From REEB426 sp964551975 (GTDB lineage: Bacteria > Actinomycetota > Actinomycetes > S36-B12): a stretch of 52,984 bases of DNA. The position numbers were made by a program, and so were the translations under genes. The DNA lies in assembly GCA_964551975.1 (NCBI GenBank), contig CAZKFI010000008.1, positions 1 through 52,984 of the forward strand, written 5' to 3'. Shown here piece by piece: positions 16,140 through 24,799 of this stretch. Each line of letters begins with the position of its first letter. The first letter of the stretch is position 1. Below the pieces are notes generated by a model. The model was given only the letters and a program-made list of their open reading frames with translations, searched no databases and was not told the origin of the DNA.

Positions 16140-16715
16140 GTGAATCGTGCACTGCTGCGGGCTGGTGCCGCATTCCTGGCTGCCCTACTGGCTGGCGGGT
16201 CGCTGGCACTGATTGCCGAACCTGCTCGTGCCGATAGTGAGGGTTTCGCAATCGGCGACTCCGTGATGCTCGGCGCCAGCTGGGCCCTGCGTAAGCGTGG
16301 GCTCGAGGTTGATGCCGAGAAGAGTCGGCAGGCTGGTGCGGCCCCAGGAGTGGTCCGAAGACAAGGTCCCGGACTATCGCAAGCGGTCGTCGTCCACTTG
16401 GGCACCAACGGTGTCTTCCCGGGGGAGACCTGTGATCGCCTTGTTGAGCGTATCGGCCAGGAGCGCACGCTGTTCCTGGTGACCGTGAAGGTGCCGAGAT
16501 CCTGGGAGCGCTCGAACAACCGCGTCATACATGCTTGCGCAACGCGCCACAACAATGTGCGGATCATTGATTGGAATACCGCTGCCACAGAGAATCCAGG
16601 TTGGCTCTACGACGACGGTGTGCACCTGCGCCCATCGGGTGCTCGTGCCTTTGCGCGGATGATTGCCGAAGCTGTCAGTGAAGTGAATGCTCCCGCTACG
16701 TCGCGAAGGAGTTAA
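16140..16715 (+). CDS. Secreted SGNH/GDSL-type hydrolase
   Basis: The 191-residue protein starts with a signal peptide of about 31 residues ending ARA-D. The mature part has SGNH blocks: GDSVMLGA (block I nucleophile Ser), VVHLGTNG (block III Asn) and DGVHLRPSGA (block V Asp-x-x-His). This compact form matches the SGNH domain often fused to membrane acyltransferase-3 proteins, which hydrolyses or transfers O-acetyl groups on cell-wall sugars; here it stands alone. GTG start 10 bp after the upstream gene. The downstream membrane hydrolase follows 4 bp later, so a shared cell-envelope role is plausible. Confidence 0.85.
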   Translation: MNRALLRAGAAFLAALLAGGSLALIAEPARADSEGFAIGDSVMLGASWALRKRGLEVDAEKSRQAGAAPGVVRRQGPGLSQAVVVHLGTNGVFPGETCDRLVERIGQERTLFLVTVKVPRSWERSNNRVIHACATRHNNVRIIDWNTAATENPGWLYDDGVHLRPSGARAFARMIAEAVSEVNAPATSRRS

Positions 16716-16719
16716 GTCG

Positions 16720-18339
16720 GTGCGAACCCGCTGGCTGGTCCCTTTGGTCTGCGCCGTCGTGGCAGTGGCAGTTGCAGTGCCCGTACTGCCCGCAGTGCTC
16801 GGGCTGCAGCGCACGGAGGTCACATCCACCTCAACCCTAGTCGACGGTGTTCCCGTCACACTGATGCGCCCGAGCCAAAGCGCCAATCCACCCGTTGTGA
16901 TCATCGCTCATGGGTTCGCTGGCTCTGCTGTAATCATGCGCTCACTTGCCGAACAGATCGTGCGTGCAGGTGCGGTTGCGGTCACCTTCGACTTTGTCGG
17001 CCATGGCGCTAATCCCGTGCCTATGCCGGAAGGGGGTGGGATGAGCGATGCAGGTCAGGTGGCCCTGCAGAACGATCTGCAAACCGTGCTCGATTGGGTT
17101 GATCAACAGCCTGACATTAACCATGAGCAGGTAGGACTGCTCGGTCACTCCATGGGAGCTGGCGCCGTGGTGCGTTATGCGGTGGAGCACCCAACCAAGG
17201 TGCGCAGCGTTGTCGCGGTCTCTTTGCCCAGTGCATCCCAAATACCCAACCGGCAGCCGGCAATCCCGCCGAACCTGCTGCTCTTGGTTGGTGCAGCGGA
17301 GCCTGCCTCGTTTGCAAATGCTGCCCTTGATGGATTGCGTGCTGGATATCCCACTGGCGAAATTGGCATCGACTACGGCAGTGCAGCTGATGGCACGCTG
17401 CGTTCAGCCCAGGTGATCCCTGGAGCCGAACACGTCGGCATCGTGTTTGCACCCGCGACGGCTACCGCCGCCCTGCAGTGGTTCTCCAACACCTTGGATC
17501 CAGCGGGCGGAGCGATCGCTTCGGTTGCTTCGTCAAACCAAGTGAATGCCCTGGTGTGGTTGGCGCTTCTTCTCATTGCCGGCCTGCTCATCATGGTGCC
17601 AGTTGCCCGCCTGCTTTTCCCGCCGATTGTGCCGTCCCCTCAATGGACTTCGTCTACCGACCAATCCTCTGCTGTCAGTCGTGGTCGCATCTGGATGGCG
17701 ATGGTGGCAACCCTGATCGCGGTCGTAGTGGCTGATCTCGTTGCTAGTCTGCTGCAGAGCGCCACGGCCGCACTGCCGTTAGCCGTGGGCGGCTACCTCG
17801 TCAGTTGGTTTGCTACCGCAGGGTTGGTTCTGTTCGCGTTGCAGCGAACACTCCCGTCACTGCGATCCGCAGATCGCTCGGTTTACTTGACGGTAACCGG
17901 CCCTGATCTCATTCGCGCGCTGGTGAGCACGAGCGTTGCGGTCTTGGCCATTGCGTTGCCAAGCATGGCGATTTGGGCACCATTCGCACTTGTCGGGGAT
18001 CGTTGGTGGCTGGCTCTGGTGATGTTGAGCGGCTTCCTGATCTTTTTCTGGGCCGAGGAGGCCATGGTCCATACCCTCTCTCGTCCTCGTCGATGGATCC
18101 TGGTGCTGATCGATCGAGTACTCATCGTCACCGCGCTACTTGCAGCTATTCCGCTGCTGGGGGCGCCGGGGTTCTTACTGCTGCTCCTGCCGTTGATGGT
18201 GCTGTTACTCATCCTGCTGGCCGCATTCGCGTCAATCCTGGCTCGTCGTCAAGGAGCCTTCCTCGCCACAGTGCTGGTGCAAGCAGTGCCCCTGGCATTG
18301 TTGTCTGCCAGCACATTTCCACTGCTGATGCCTCGCTGA
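16720..18339 (+). CDS. Membrane-bound alpha/beta hydrolase with multi-helix C-terminal domain
   Basis: About 539 residues. After an N-terminal signal/anchor helix, residues 50-260 form an alpha/beta hydrolase: HGFAG oxyanion region, DFVGHGANP, nucleophile elbow GHSMGAGAVV, and GAEHVG supplying the catalytic His. The second half holds about eight hydrophobic helices, including a long Leu-rich stretch before the C-terminus. The fusion of an outward-facing hydrolase and a polytopic membrane domain is seen in some actinobacteria; the substrate is unknown. GTG at 16720 is preferred because AAGGAG lies 8 nt upstream; an ATG at 16687 overlaps the SGNH gene. It ends the copA operon. Confidence 0.78.
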   Translation: MRTRWLVPLVCAVVAVAVAVPVLPAVLGLQRTEVTSTSTLVDGVPVTLMRPSQSANPPVVIIAHGFAGSAVIMRSLAEQIVRAGAVAVTFDFVGHGANPVPMPEGGGMSDAGQVALQNDLQTVLDWVDQQPDINHEQVGLLGHSMGAGAVVRYAVEHPTKVRSVVAVSLPSASQIPNRQPAIPPNLLLLVGAAEPASFANAALDGLRAGYPTGEIGIDYGSAADGTLRSAQVIPGAEHVGIVFAPATATAALQWFSNTLDPAGGAIASVASSNQVNALVWLALLLIAGLLIMVPVARLLFPPIVPSPQWTSSTDQSSAVSRGRIWMAMVATLIAVVVADLVASLLQSATAALPLAVGGYLVSWFATAGLVLFALQRTLPSLRSADRSVYLTVTGPDLIRALVSTSVAVLAIALPSMAIWAPFALVGDRWWLALVMLSGFLIFFWAEEAMVHTLSRPRRWILVLIDRVLIVTALLAAIPLLGAPGFLLLLLPLMVLLLILLAAFASILARRQGAFLATVLVQAVPLALLSASTFPLLMPR

Positions 18340-18482
18340 GCAACACTTATGGGGCAGGAAGTGGCTTAGGTCACGTTCTGCTGTGTGCGGTTAGTCACTG
18401 CAACCGATTACGCGGACCTGTGAAGTTGTTCCCTCGGGCAGAGCGAGCCATGCTGTGCCATCCGACGGAAGGGCAGCACACC

Positions 18483-20342
18483 ATGAGCGCCACCACGAGA
18501 AGCCGCAGCGAGATTCCCGGCCTGCAGAACCCACCGACTCGCAACAAGCAACTTGTCGAGTGGGTGGAAGAGATGGCGGAGTTGGCTCAGCCGGATGAGG
18601 TTGTTTGGTGTGACGGCTCCGAGGCCGAATGGCAGCGACTGACCGAAGCGATGGTCCAGTCGGGAACGTTGATTCGCCTGAATCCGCAATTGCGACCCAA
18701 TTCCTTCCTGGGCCGCTCGGATCCCAGCGATGTTGCACGAGTGGAAGACCGCACATTCATCTGTTCAGCGCGCGAGGTCGATGCAGGTCCTACGAATAAC
18801 TGGGCGGAACCCAGCGAAATGCGCGGAACGCTCAAGGGACTGTTCGACGGATGCATGCGTGGCCGCACGATGTATGTGGTGCCGTTCTCTATGGGACCGC
18901 TTGGATCTCGGATCGCGCAGTTGGGAGTTGAACTCACCGATTCGCCCTACGTCGTGGTGAACATGCGCATCATGACGCGGATGGGGGCCGCTGCCCTCGA
19001 CCAGATCGGTGAACATGGGGAGTTCGTGCCCGCGATGCACTCAGTGGGGTATCCGCTGGTGGACGCTGACGGCAACGCTCGGCCAGATGTGCGGTGGCCC
19101 TGCAACGACACCAAGTACATCGTGCACTTTCCGGAAACCCGGGAGATCTGGTCCTACGGCTCTGGCTACGGCGGTAACGCGCTGCTGGGCAAGAAATGCT
19201 TCGCCCTGCGCATCGCCTCGGCAATGGCTCGCGACGAGGGCTGGCTCGCTGAGCACATGCTCATCCTCAAACTGACGGCACCGACCGGGGATGTTCGCTA
19301 CCTGACGGCAGCGTTCCCATCAGCCTGTGGCAAGACCAATCTGGCCATGCTGGAGCCCACAATCCCGGGCTGGAAAGTCGAAACCATCGGCGACGACATT
19401 GCCTGGATGCGTTTCGGGGAAGACGGCAGGCTGTACGCGATCAACCCCGAAGCGGGGTTTTTCGGGGTGGCACCAGGGACCGGCATGCAGACGAATGCCA
19501 ACGCGGTGCGAACCTTGACCGGTAACTGCATCTTCACCAACGTGGCACTGACCGATGACGGTGACGTCTGGTGGGAGGGGCTGACCCCCGAACCGCCAGC
19601 TCACGCAATCGACTGGCGTGGAAACGACTGGACACCAGAAAGTGCCGATCCGTCCAGTCATCCCAACGCGCGCTTCACTGCGCCAGCCGCCCAGTGCCCG
19701 TCCATCGCTCCCAACTGGGAGGATCCGGCCGGTGTGCCGATCGACGCCATCCTGTTTGGGGGTCGTCGAGCCACGAATGTGCCCCTGGTGGTGGAGTCTT
19801 TCGACTGGGAACACGGTGTGTTCATGGGTTCCAGCGTCTCCAGTGAGATGACCGCAGCGGCCGTAGGCGGAATGGGTCAGCTGCGACGGGACCCCTTCGC
19901 GATGCTGCCCTTCTGCGGTTACAACATGGCGGACTACTGGGCGCACTGGCTGCGTATTGGTCAGTTCACTTCGCCGGACAAGCTCCCGCGCATCTTTGCG
20001 GTGAACTGGTTCCGCAAGGATGCCGATGGGAAGTTCATCTGGCCCGGCTACGGGGAAAATGCTCGGGTACTCGACTGGATCATCGCAAGGCTGGGCGGTA
20101 GCGCCGCTGCTGTCGACTCGCCAATCGGGCGTCTGCCAGCACCGGNNNNNNNNNNCGCACTCCCGCTGGAGGATCTCGACCTGAGCCCCGCTCAGGTCGA
20201 AGAACTGTTCGCGGTGAGTCCAGACTCATGGTTGGCCGAGTGTGACCTCACGGCGGAGTACTACGCCCTGTTCGGTGACCGCGTGCCGCAGGAACTGCAC
20301 GGGCAACTTTCCGAATTGCGGGAACGACTCGCGACCGGCTAG
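18483..20342 (+). CDS. pckG: Phosphoenolpyruvate carboxykinase (GTP)
   Basis: The roughly 619-residue protein converts oxaloacetate and GTP to phosphoenolpyruvate, GDP and CO2, the entry step of gluconeogenesis. Visible motifs are the kinase P-loop with its reactive Cys (FPSACGKTNLAML), the metal-binding GDDIAWMRFGEDG, and NWFRKDADGKFIWPGYGENARV that binds the guanine nucleotide; length fits the GTP class. The ATG at 18483 follows GGAAGG; an upstream open frame is not used because it lacks homology to the family. Ten N (20146-20155) hide about three residues without disturbing the frame. It shares its terminal CTAG with the convergent carbamoyltransferase gene. Confidence 0.96.
   Translation: MSATTRSRSEIPGLQNPPTRNKQLVEWVEEMAELAQPDEVVWCDGSEAEWQRLTEAMVQSGTLIRLNPQLRPNSFLGRSDPSDVARVEDRTFICSAREVDAGPTNNWAEPSEMRGTLKGLFDGCMRGRTMYVVPFSMGPLGSRIAQLGVELTDSPYVVVNMRIMTRMGAAALDQIGEHGEFVPAMHSVGYPLVDADGNARPDVRWPCNDTKYIVHFPETREIWSYGSGYGGNALLGKKCFALRIASAMARDEGWLAEHMLILKLTAPTGDVRYLTAAFPSACGKTNLAMLEPTIPGWKVETIGDDIAWMRFGEDGRLYAINPEAGFFGVAPGTGMQTNANAVRTLTGNCIFTNVALTDDGDVWWEGLTPEPPAHAIDWRGNDWTPESADPSSHPNARFTAPAAQCPSIAPNWEDPAGVPIDAILFGGRRATNVPLVVESFDWEHGVFMGSSVSSEMTAAAVGGMGQLRRDPFAMLPFCGYNMADYWAHWLRIGQFTSPDKLPRIFAVNWFRKDADGKFIWPGYGENARVLDWIIARLGGSAAAVDSPIGRLPAPXXXXALPLEDLDLSPAQVEELFAVSPDSWLAECDLTAEYYALFGDRVPQELHGQLSELRERLATG
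20146..20155. other. Assembly gap of 10 N inside pckG
   Basis: Ten N between GRLPAP and ALPLEDLDL codons. The frame on both sides agrees with a continuous PEPCK. Confidence 0.97.
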
Positions 20343-21340
20343 TCGCCAAGTGTGCGATCGAGCAGCGCCTTGATCGTGTGTAGACGATTTTCGGCTTGCT
20401 GGAAGACGATGCTGTTTGGTGACTCGAATACTTCGTCACTGACCTCAACGCCGTCAGTCAAGCCGAATTCCTCAGCGATCTGGCGACCGATGGCGGTCTG
20501 TTGATCGTGATACGCGGGAAGGCAGTGCATGAATCGAGTTTCCGGCTTTCCCGTGAGTGCCATCAAGGCAGAGTCGACTCGATAGGGCCGTAGTGCAGTC
20601 ACCCGTTGGTCCCAGACCTGCCGGTCCTCACCCATTGAGACCCACACATCGGTGTGGACGAAGTCAACATCAGCCAATCCATCGGCCGGGTCCTCGGTGA
20701 TGAGCACAGTTGCCCCACTGCCGTCAGCACGGTCCTGTGCCGCGCGACGAATATGCGCCTGTGGCCACAATTCCTGAGGTGCGATGATCCTGACGTCGGC
20801 ACCCATGATGGCGCCCATCATGAGCAGTGAGTGCCCCATGTTGCTGCGAGCATCGCCGACGAATGCGTATCGGGGTGGGCCAGGTACCACCTCGTTCATA
20901 GTCAGGAAGTCAGCCAACATCTGCGTGGGATGCCATTCGTCGGTGAGTGCGTTGTAGACGGGAACATCCGCGAAGTCGGCAAGTTCGGTCAGATCCTGCT
21001 GACTGGAGCCGCGATAAGCGATCGCATCCACCATCCCGGAGAGCACGCGGGCGGTATCGGCAATCGACTCCTTGTGCCCGATCTGAGAGGTGGCGCCATC
21101 AAGCACGCTGATCTGGCCGCCCAATTCACGCATGGCCACCTCGAAGGCCAAGCGCGTGCGCGTCGAGGTCTTCTCCAAGATCAAAGCCAACTGCCGACCC
21201 GCGAGACGCATGCGAATCTGAACTGCCTCAGGGCCACGCCGCCGGGACTTGAGCCATGCGGCGTGTTCCAGAAGATCCTGCAGTTCAGTAGCGGAGTGAT
21301 TCTGCTCCGCCAGGAAGTCCCTCCCGGACCAACTGGCCAT
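20339..21340 (-). CDS. argF: Ornithine carbamoyltransferase
   Basis: The 333-residue enzyme joins carbamoyl phosphate and ornithine to citrulline. Carbamoyl-phosphate binding is by STRTR at residues 59-63, followed by GHKESIADTARVLSGMVDAIAYRG; ornithine binding uses VWVSMGE, and the C-terminal HCLP is intact. Length and the SQIGHKES wording resemble the E. coli ArgF/catabolic ArcB branch rather than the short (about 305 aa) mycobacterial ArgF. No arginine deiminase or other arg genes are adjacent, so biosynthetic and catabolic roles cannot be separated. Start ATG at 21340. WhiB lies 19 bp upstream on the same strand. Confidence 0.92.
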   Translation of the reverse strand: MASWSGRDFLAEQNHSATELQDLLEHAAWLKSRRRGPEAVQIRMRLAGRQLALILEKTSTRTRLAFEVAMRELGGQISVLDGATSQIGHKESIADTARVLSGMVDAIAYRGSSQQDLTELADFADVPVYNALTDEWHPTQMLADFLTMNEVVPGPPRYAFVGDARSNMGHSLLMMGAIMGADVRIIAPQELWPQAHIRRAAQDRADGSGATVLITEDPADGLADVDFVHTDVWVSMGEDRQVWDQRVTALRPYRVDSALMALTGKPETRFMHCLPAYHDQQTAIGRQIAEEFGLTDGVEVSDEVFESPNSIVFQQAENRLHTIKALLDRTLGD

Positions 21341-21359
21341 GCGGCAGGGTAGCGCGTGA

Positions 21360-21731
21360 CTATGCGATACCGAGTGCCTGTGCCGATACCGCGTCAGCAA
21401 TCTCGCGTGCGGCCGCCCGGGCGCCCTCACCCTGTCGACGGGGGTAGGTCCGCACATCGAGTCGCGCGTAGATCTGTTCGCGATCTTCCTCACTGAGTCC
21501 GCCCCAGACGCCGTACGGCTCACGGGCACGTACCGCGTAGTCGGCGCATTCCAAGCGAACCATGCAGTTGGCGCAGACTCGCTTTGCGGCTCGATCACGT
21601 TTGACTCGGGCGGACCCGCGTTCATTCTGTGGGTGGAAGAACAGGGCCTGATCGGAGTCACGGCAGGCACCGAAGTCCTGCCAGTTCCAGCGAACGTCGG
21701 CCGGTACCTGTGCAAGTGGTTGTTGTGGCAT
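21360..21731 (-). CDS. WhiB-family iron-sulfur regulator
   Basis: The 123-residue protein carries the four [4Fe-4S]-ligating cysteines at 23, 53, 56 and 62 (C-x29-C-x2-C-x5-C) and the GVWGGLSEEDRE turn-helix at about 74-85, all diagnostic of WhiB. A basic C-terminal tail (YPRRQGEGARAAAR) follows and probably contacts DNA. WhiB proteins bind the primary sigma factor and respond to NO, O2 or redox state; they occur only in Actinobacteria and their phages. A TAGCGT box lies exactly 6 nt before the ATG, so the transcript is probably leaderless and may continue into the carbamoyltransferase gene. Confidence 0.95.
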   Translation of the reverse strand: MPQQPLAQVPADVRWNWQDFGACRDSDQALFFHPQNERGSARVKRDRAAKRVCANCMVRLECADYAVRAREPYGVWGGLSEEDREQIYARLDVRTYPRRQGEGARAAAREIADAVSAQALGIA

Positions 21732-21737
21732 GTGGCA

Positions 21738-21743
21738 ACGCTA
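21738..21743 (-). promoter_or_regulatory. -10-like box TAGCGT before whiB
   Basis: Minus-strand TAGCGT followed by six bases and the WhiB ATG. Same hexamer and spacing as at 1469-1474. Confidence 0.55.
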
Positions 21744-21870
21744 GGTGTCTGTGATGCGTTTTCGCATCGACAAAGGTCCCGAGTCACTGGGCCAACCGGC
21801 CCCTTCTGTCCGCGTGAGTCCACTTCGCAGGTGCCCGAACCCCGGGCAGCGCGATCAACGCCAGATTCCA

Positions 21871-21876
21871 TACACT
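21871..21876 (+). promoter_or_regulatory. -10-like box TACACT before the DUF3039 gene
   Basis: TACACT, six bases, then GTG at 21883. It decides the start codon of the DUF3039 gene. Confidence 0.55.
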
Positions 21877-21882
21877 CCGAGC

Positions 21883-22191
21883 GTGAGGAGTCCCACTGCC
21901 AGCACACCGGTCGAGACTGCCCCGCTCGCCTCCCCGACTCTGTCCCCGGACGTCGACGAGCAGCTCAGCAACGACGACGGTGACCACGAGCGCTTCGCGC
22001 ACTACGTCGAGAAGGCCAAGATCGTTGAGAGCGCGGTCACGGGTGCACCGGTCAAGGCTCTCTGCGGCAAGGTGTGGATTCCCAATAGGGACCCATCACG
22101 TTTTCCTATCTGCCCAGACTGCGAACGCATCCACGGCTCGCTGCCGCGTGGTGGTTCACCGGGTCCTGGTACCCCGGGAGATAACTCCTGA
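21883..22191 (+). CDS. DUF3039 family protein
   Basis: The 102-residue protein has a Pro/Ser/Thr-rich first third and then the strongly conserved DUF3039 core: NDDGDHERFAHYVEKAKI, GAPVKALCGKVWIP and PICPDCERIH. The three cysteines (ALCGK and CPDC) look like a small zinc-binding site. The family is nearly universal in Actinobacteria and its function is unknown. The GTG at 21883 is chosen from the TACACT box six bases upstream; the frame stays open further left but without family similarity. The MFS gene starts five bases after the stop. Confidence 0.9.
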   Translation: MRSPTASTPVETAPLASPTLSPDVDEQLSNDDGDHERFAHYVEKAKIVESAVTGAPVKALCGKVWIPNRDPSRFPICPDCERIHGSLPRGGSPGPGTPGDNS

Positions 22192-22196
22192 GCCTG

Positions 22197-23573
22197 GTGG
22201 CAGCGGAGCCCACCACCGATAGTCCGTGGCGTGGGCGCTGGCTGCCCATCACGGTAGGTGTTCTGGCTCTCATCACCCTCACGGCATTCGAGGCAAACGC
22301 CACCGCGACGGTCATGCCAGCGGTCGCCGAGGAACTCAATGTGCTCGCCGCCTACACCTGGGCGTTCAATGCGTACGTGCTCGCGTCTCTGCTGGGCATG
22401 GTGGCTGCAGGTATCGGTGCCGATGCGCGCGGACCGCGACTGGTGATGCTCAACGCGATTGCAGCTCTGGCTATTGGATCGATCCTGGTGGGGGTTGCCT
22501 GGGACCTCGTCAGTCTTATTGCCGGTCGTGCGCTGCAGGGACTAGGCGGCGGGGCATTGATCGTCTCGGTTTACGTCGTCGTAGCACGGGGATACCCGGA
22601 TTCCATGCGCCCGAGAGCCATGCTGGTGGTTGCCAGTGGCTGGGTGCTGCCCTCGCTCATTGGCCCACTCATTGCAGGGGTACTGACCGAGCAGTGGACC
22701 TGGCGGGCAGCATTCTGGCTCGTACCACTGTTCGTGATCCCGCCTCTGCTGCTGCTTTGGCGCGGACTGCGCTCCTTGGATGTGCGCAAACCGACTGAAC
22801 GCGCCGGACATCGGTTACGCGCAGGCCTTATCGCAACCGCGGGCCTCGTTGCGATCCAGGATGGGTTCGGTCGAGCAGTCGGGGCATCAGGGGCAACGCT
22901 AGGTGCGGTCGAGATTCTTTTGGGCATCGTCGCCCTCGGGTATGCCGCTCGCGTGCTTCTTCCTGCTGGCACGCTGCGCTTCGTACGCGGTCTGCCCTGC
23001 ACGGTGATGATGCGCGGCATTCTGGCATCGGCATTTTTCTCGGCAGAGGTGTTTGTGCCGCTGGCATTCGTCGAAGTCCGTGGACTGACTGTGACGCAGG
23101 GCGGCCTACTCCTCGCCGTATCAGGAGCCTGTTGGGTAGCCGGCTCATTCACCCAGAGTCGCCAACCGATCAGCCTGCCTCGCTCGCGGTTGGTGATGGT
23201 TGGTGGTGTCATCGTGGCCGCTGGGTTGTTCACCCTGCCGATTAGCTTGCTTGGCGCGGTACCACCGTGGTGCGGTGCGGTGAGTTGGTCGATCGCCGCC
23301 TATGGCATGGGGCTCGCCATTCCTTCGATAGCCGTCCAGACGATGCGCCTTTCTCCGGAGGCCGATCAGGGGCGGAACTCCTCAGCGCTACAGATCGTCG
23401 ATTCCGTCCTGGTCGTCATCGTCACAGCAGGCCTAGGGGTGATCCACAGTGTTGCGGTGACCACAAGCCAGGGTGCTGATGCCGGTACTTTCGTCATCAT
23501 CTGGGCGGTTGCCGCGCTCATCGCCTTGGTGGGTGCCGCACTGGCCCGACGCATGGAACCGGTAACAACCTGA
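22197..23573 (+). CDS. MFS transporter (DHA2-like)
   Basis: The 458-residue protein shows about 12-14 hydrophobic helices. Helix 1 runs into ANATATVMPAVAEEL, typical of DHA2 drug:H+ antiporters where an acidic residue (Glu32) sits in or near helix 1. GADARGPRLVML is the loop 2-3 motif, and GRALQGLGGGALIVSVYVVVA the motif B/helix 4 region; WVLPSLIGPLIAGVL is motif C of antiporters. The substrate is unknown. GTG start at 22197, with GGGAG about 20 nt upstream and immediate coupling to DUF3039. Confidence 0.82.
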   Translation: MAAEPTTDSPWRGRWLPITVGVLALITLTAFEANATATVMPAVAEELNVLAAYTWAFNAYVLASLLGMVAAGIGADARGPRLVMLNAIAALAIGSILVGVAWDLVSLIAGRALQGLGGGALIVSVYVVVARGYPDSMRPRAMLVVASGWVLPSLIGPLIAGVLTEQWTWRAAFWLVPLFVIPPLLLLWRGLRSLDVRKPTERAGHRLRAGLIATAGLVAIQDGFGRAVGASGATLGAVEILLGIVALGYAARVLLPAGTLRFVRGLPCTVMMRGILASAFFSAEVFVPLAFVEVRGLTVTQGGLLLAVSGACWVAGSFTQSRQPISLPRSRLVMVGGVIVAAGLFTLPISLLGAVPPWCGAVSWSIAAYGMGLAIPSIAVQTMRLSPEADQGRNSSALQIVDSVLVVIVTAGLGVIHSVAVTTSQGADAGTFVIIWAVAALIALVGAALARRMEPVTT

Positions 23574-23575
23574 AC

Positions 23576-23610
23576 TTCAGCACCGCAGTACGTTCAGCAC
23601 CGCAGTACGT
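23576..23610 (+). repeat. 17-bp tandem duplication upstream of an ABC binding protein
   Basis: TTCAGCACCGCAGTACG occurs twice head to tail (from 23576 and 23593) and is followed by T. It lies 3-37 bp after the MFS stop and 38-72 bp before the binding-protein ATG, so it could be a doubled regulatory site. Confidence 0.8.
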
Positions 23611-23647
23611 TAGTGAAATACGGTCTCCAGATCAGCAAAGGAGAAGC

Positions 23648-24574
23648 ATGCCACGCACGTCAATGCAGTCACGAAGGCTCGCCATCGGTCTCGCCGGGCT
23701 GGCAGTTGGCGCAGGACTCACTGTTGGTGCTTGCGCACCCCAGGAGGATTCCTCAGCCGCTTCATCGGCAGCAGCTCCCACAGCCGCCGCGTCCGCCGAA
23801 GGGTCCAGCGCCCCTGCCCTGGATCCCTGTGCGCCGGAGAATCTGACCACCTTGGAAGCGGGCAAACTGACCATAGGCACCGATTCACCCGCCTATCCGC
23901 CGTACTTCGTGGACGACGATCCAAGTAACGGGGAGGGTTTCGAGTCAGCGGTTGCCTACGCGGTGGCCGAGGGTCTGGGATTTGCCCCGCAGGATGTGAT
24001 CTGGACTGTTGTGCCATTCAACTCTTCGTACGCACCAGGTGAAAAGGCTTTCGACTTCGATATCAATCAGATTTCCATCACGCCTGAGCGTGCGGAGGTC
24101 GTCGACTTCTCCGATGGGTACTACACGGTGAACCAGGCTGTCGTGGCGCTCAAGGATTCGCCGATCGCCAAGGCAACCAGTATTACCGAACTCAAGGAGG
24201 CAACCCTGGGTGCGCAGGTGGGTACCACAAGCCTCGATTTCATCACTTCCGTCGTGCAGCCCAATAGGGATCCGCAGGTGTTCAACGACACCAACGATGC
24301 CAAAAATGCAATGCAGAACGGTCAGATCGATGGCATCGTCGTTGACCTCCCGACTGCGCTCTACATCACTGCCGTCGAGATCCCTGAGGGGAGCATTGTC
24401 GGTCAGTTCCAAGCCCAGGAGGGCGGCGAGGAATTCGGCCTGCTCTTCGAGAAGGGCAATCCGCTGGTTGGCTGCGTGAACGAAGTTCTGGCCGAACTCG
24501 CGGCTTCTGGGGAGTTGCAGGCCATTCTCCAGCAGTGGCTCGTGGGTGACATCGCTCCGTACTTCAAGGATTAG
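23648..24574 (+). CDS. Amino-acid ABC transporter substrate-binding lipoprotein
   Basis: The 308-residue protein starts with a lipoprotein signal (GLTVGAC, lipid-modified Cys29) and an Ala/Ser-rich spacer. The mature part is a family 3 periplasmic-type binding protein: LTIGTDSPAYPPYF, EGFESAVAYAVAEGLGF, FDFDINQISITPERAEVVDFS and GAQVGTTSLDFI are the standard polar-amino-acid binding segments. AAGGAG lies 4 nt before the ATG. Unusually, no permease or ATPase gene follows; only a 42-codon frame and then an unrelated membrane protein. It may work with a transporter encoded elsewhere. A 17-bp tandem repeat marks the promoter region. Confidence 0.92.
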   Translation: MPRTSMQSRRLAIGLAGLAVGAGLTVGACAPQEDSSAASSAAAPTAAASAEGSSAPALDPCAPENLTTLEAGKLTIGTDSPAYPPYFVDDDPSNGEGFESAVAYAVAEGLGFAPQDVIWTVVPFNSSYAPGEKAFDFDINQISITPERAEVVDFSDGYYTVNQAVVALKDSPIAKATSITELKEATLGAQVGTTSLDFITSVVQPNRDPQVFNDTNDAKNAMQNGQIDGIVVDLPTALYITAVEIPEGSIVGQFQAQEGGEEFGLLFEKGNPLVGCVNEVLAELAASGELQAILQQWLVGDIAPYFKD

Positions 24575-24577
24575 ATC

Positions 24578-24706
24578 TTGAGCAACGACGAGCACAAGGT
24601 GTTCGAGAGTCGAGAACCTGAATCAGGTCCACTGCAGGAGGCGCTGCGGTTCCCCAGGCAGTCCGCTACGCAGGCCTTCCTTGCTCGCGCCTCACTGACT
24701 AGCTGA
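24578..24706 (+). CDS. Short ORF, possible remnant of a lost permease start
   Basis: A TTG three bases after the binding-protein stop opens 42 codons (LSNDEHKVFESREPESGPL to ARASLTS). The N-terminal polarity and position are where the permease gene of such operons would begin; permeases of this class often open with a short charged arm of this kind before helix 1. No hydrophobic segment follows. It may be a decayed permease start, a small translated peptide, or chance. Confidence 0.3.
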   Translation: MSNDEHKVFESREPESGPLQEALRFPRQSATQAFLARASLTS

Positions 24707-24799
24707 GGGATTTCCAGCGTTGCATCCCGGTTTTCCACAGGAGCCGGGCTAGGGTCGGGCCTACAAGGGGGCAGGGTGCCCCACATTGTTGGAGGTTGC

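Noticed and set aside
17973..18482. Upstream extension of PEP carboxykinase
   Set aside because: It lies inside the membrane hydrolase gene and lacks PEPCK similarity; ATG 18483 with GGAAGG fits.
21341..21907. Upstream extension of ornithine carbamoyltransferase
   Set aside because: It is antisense to nothing useful and overlaps the WhiB gene in another frame; MASWSGRDFL at 21340 is the natural start.
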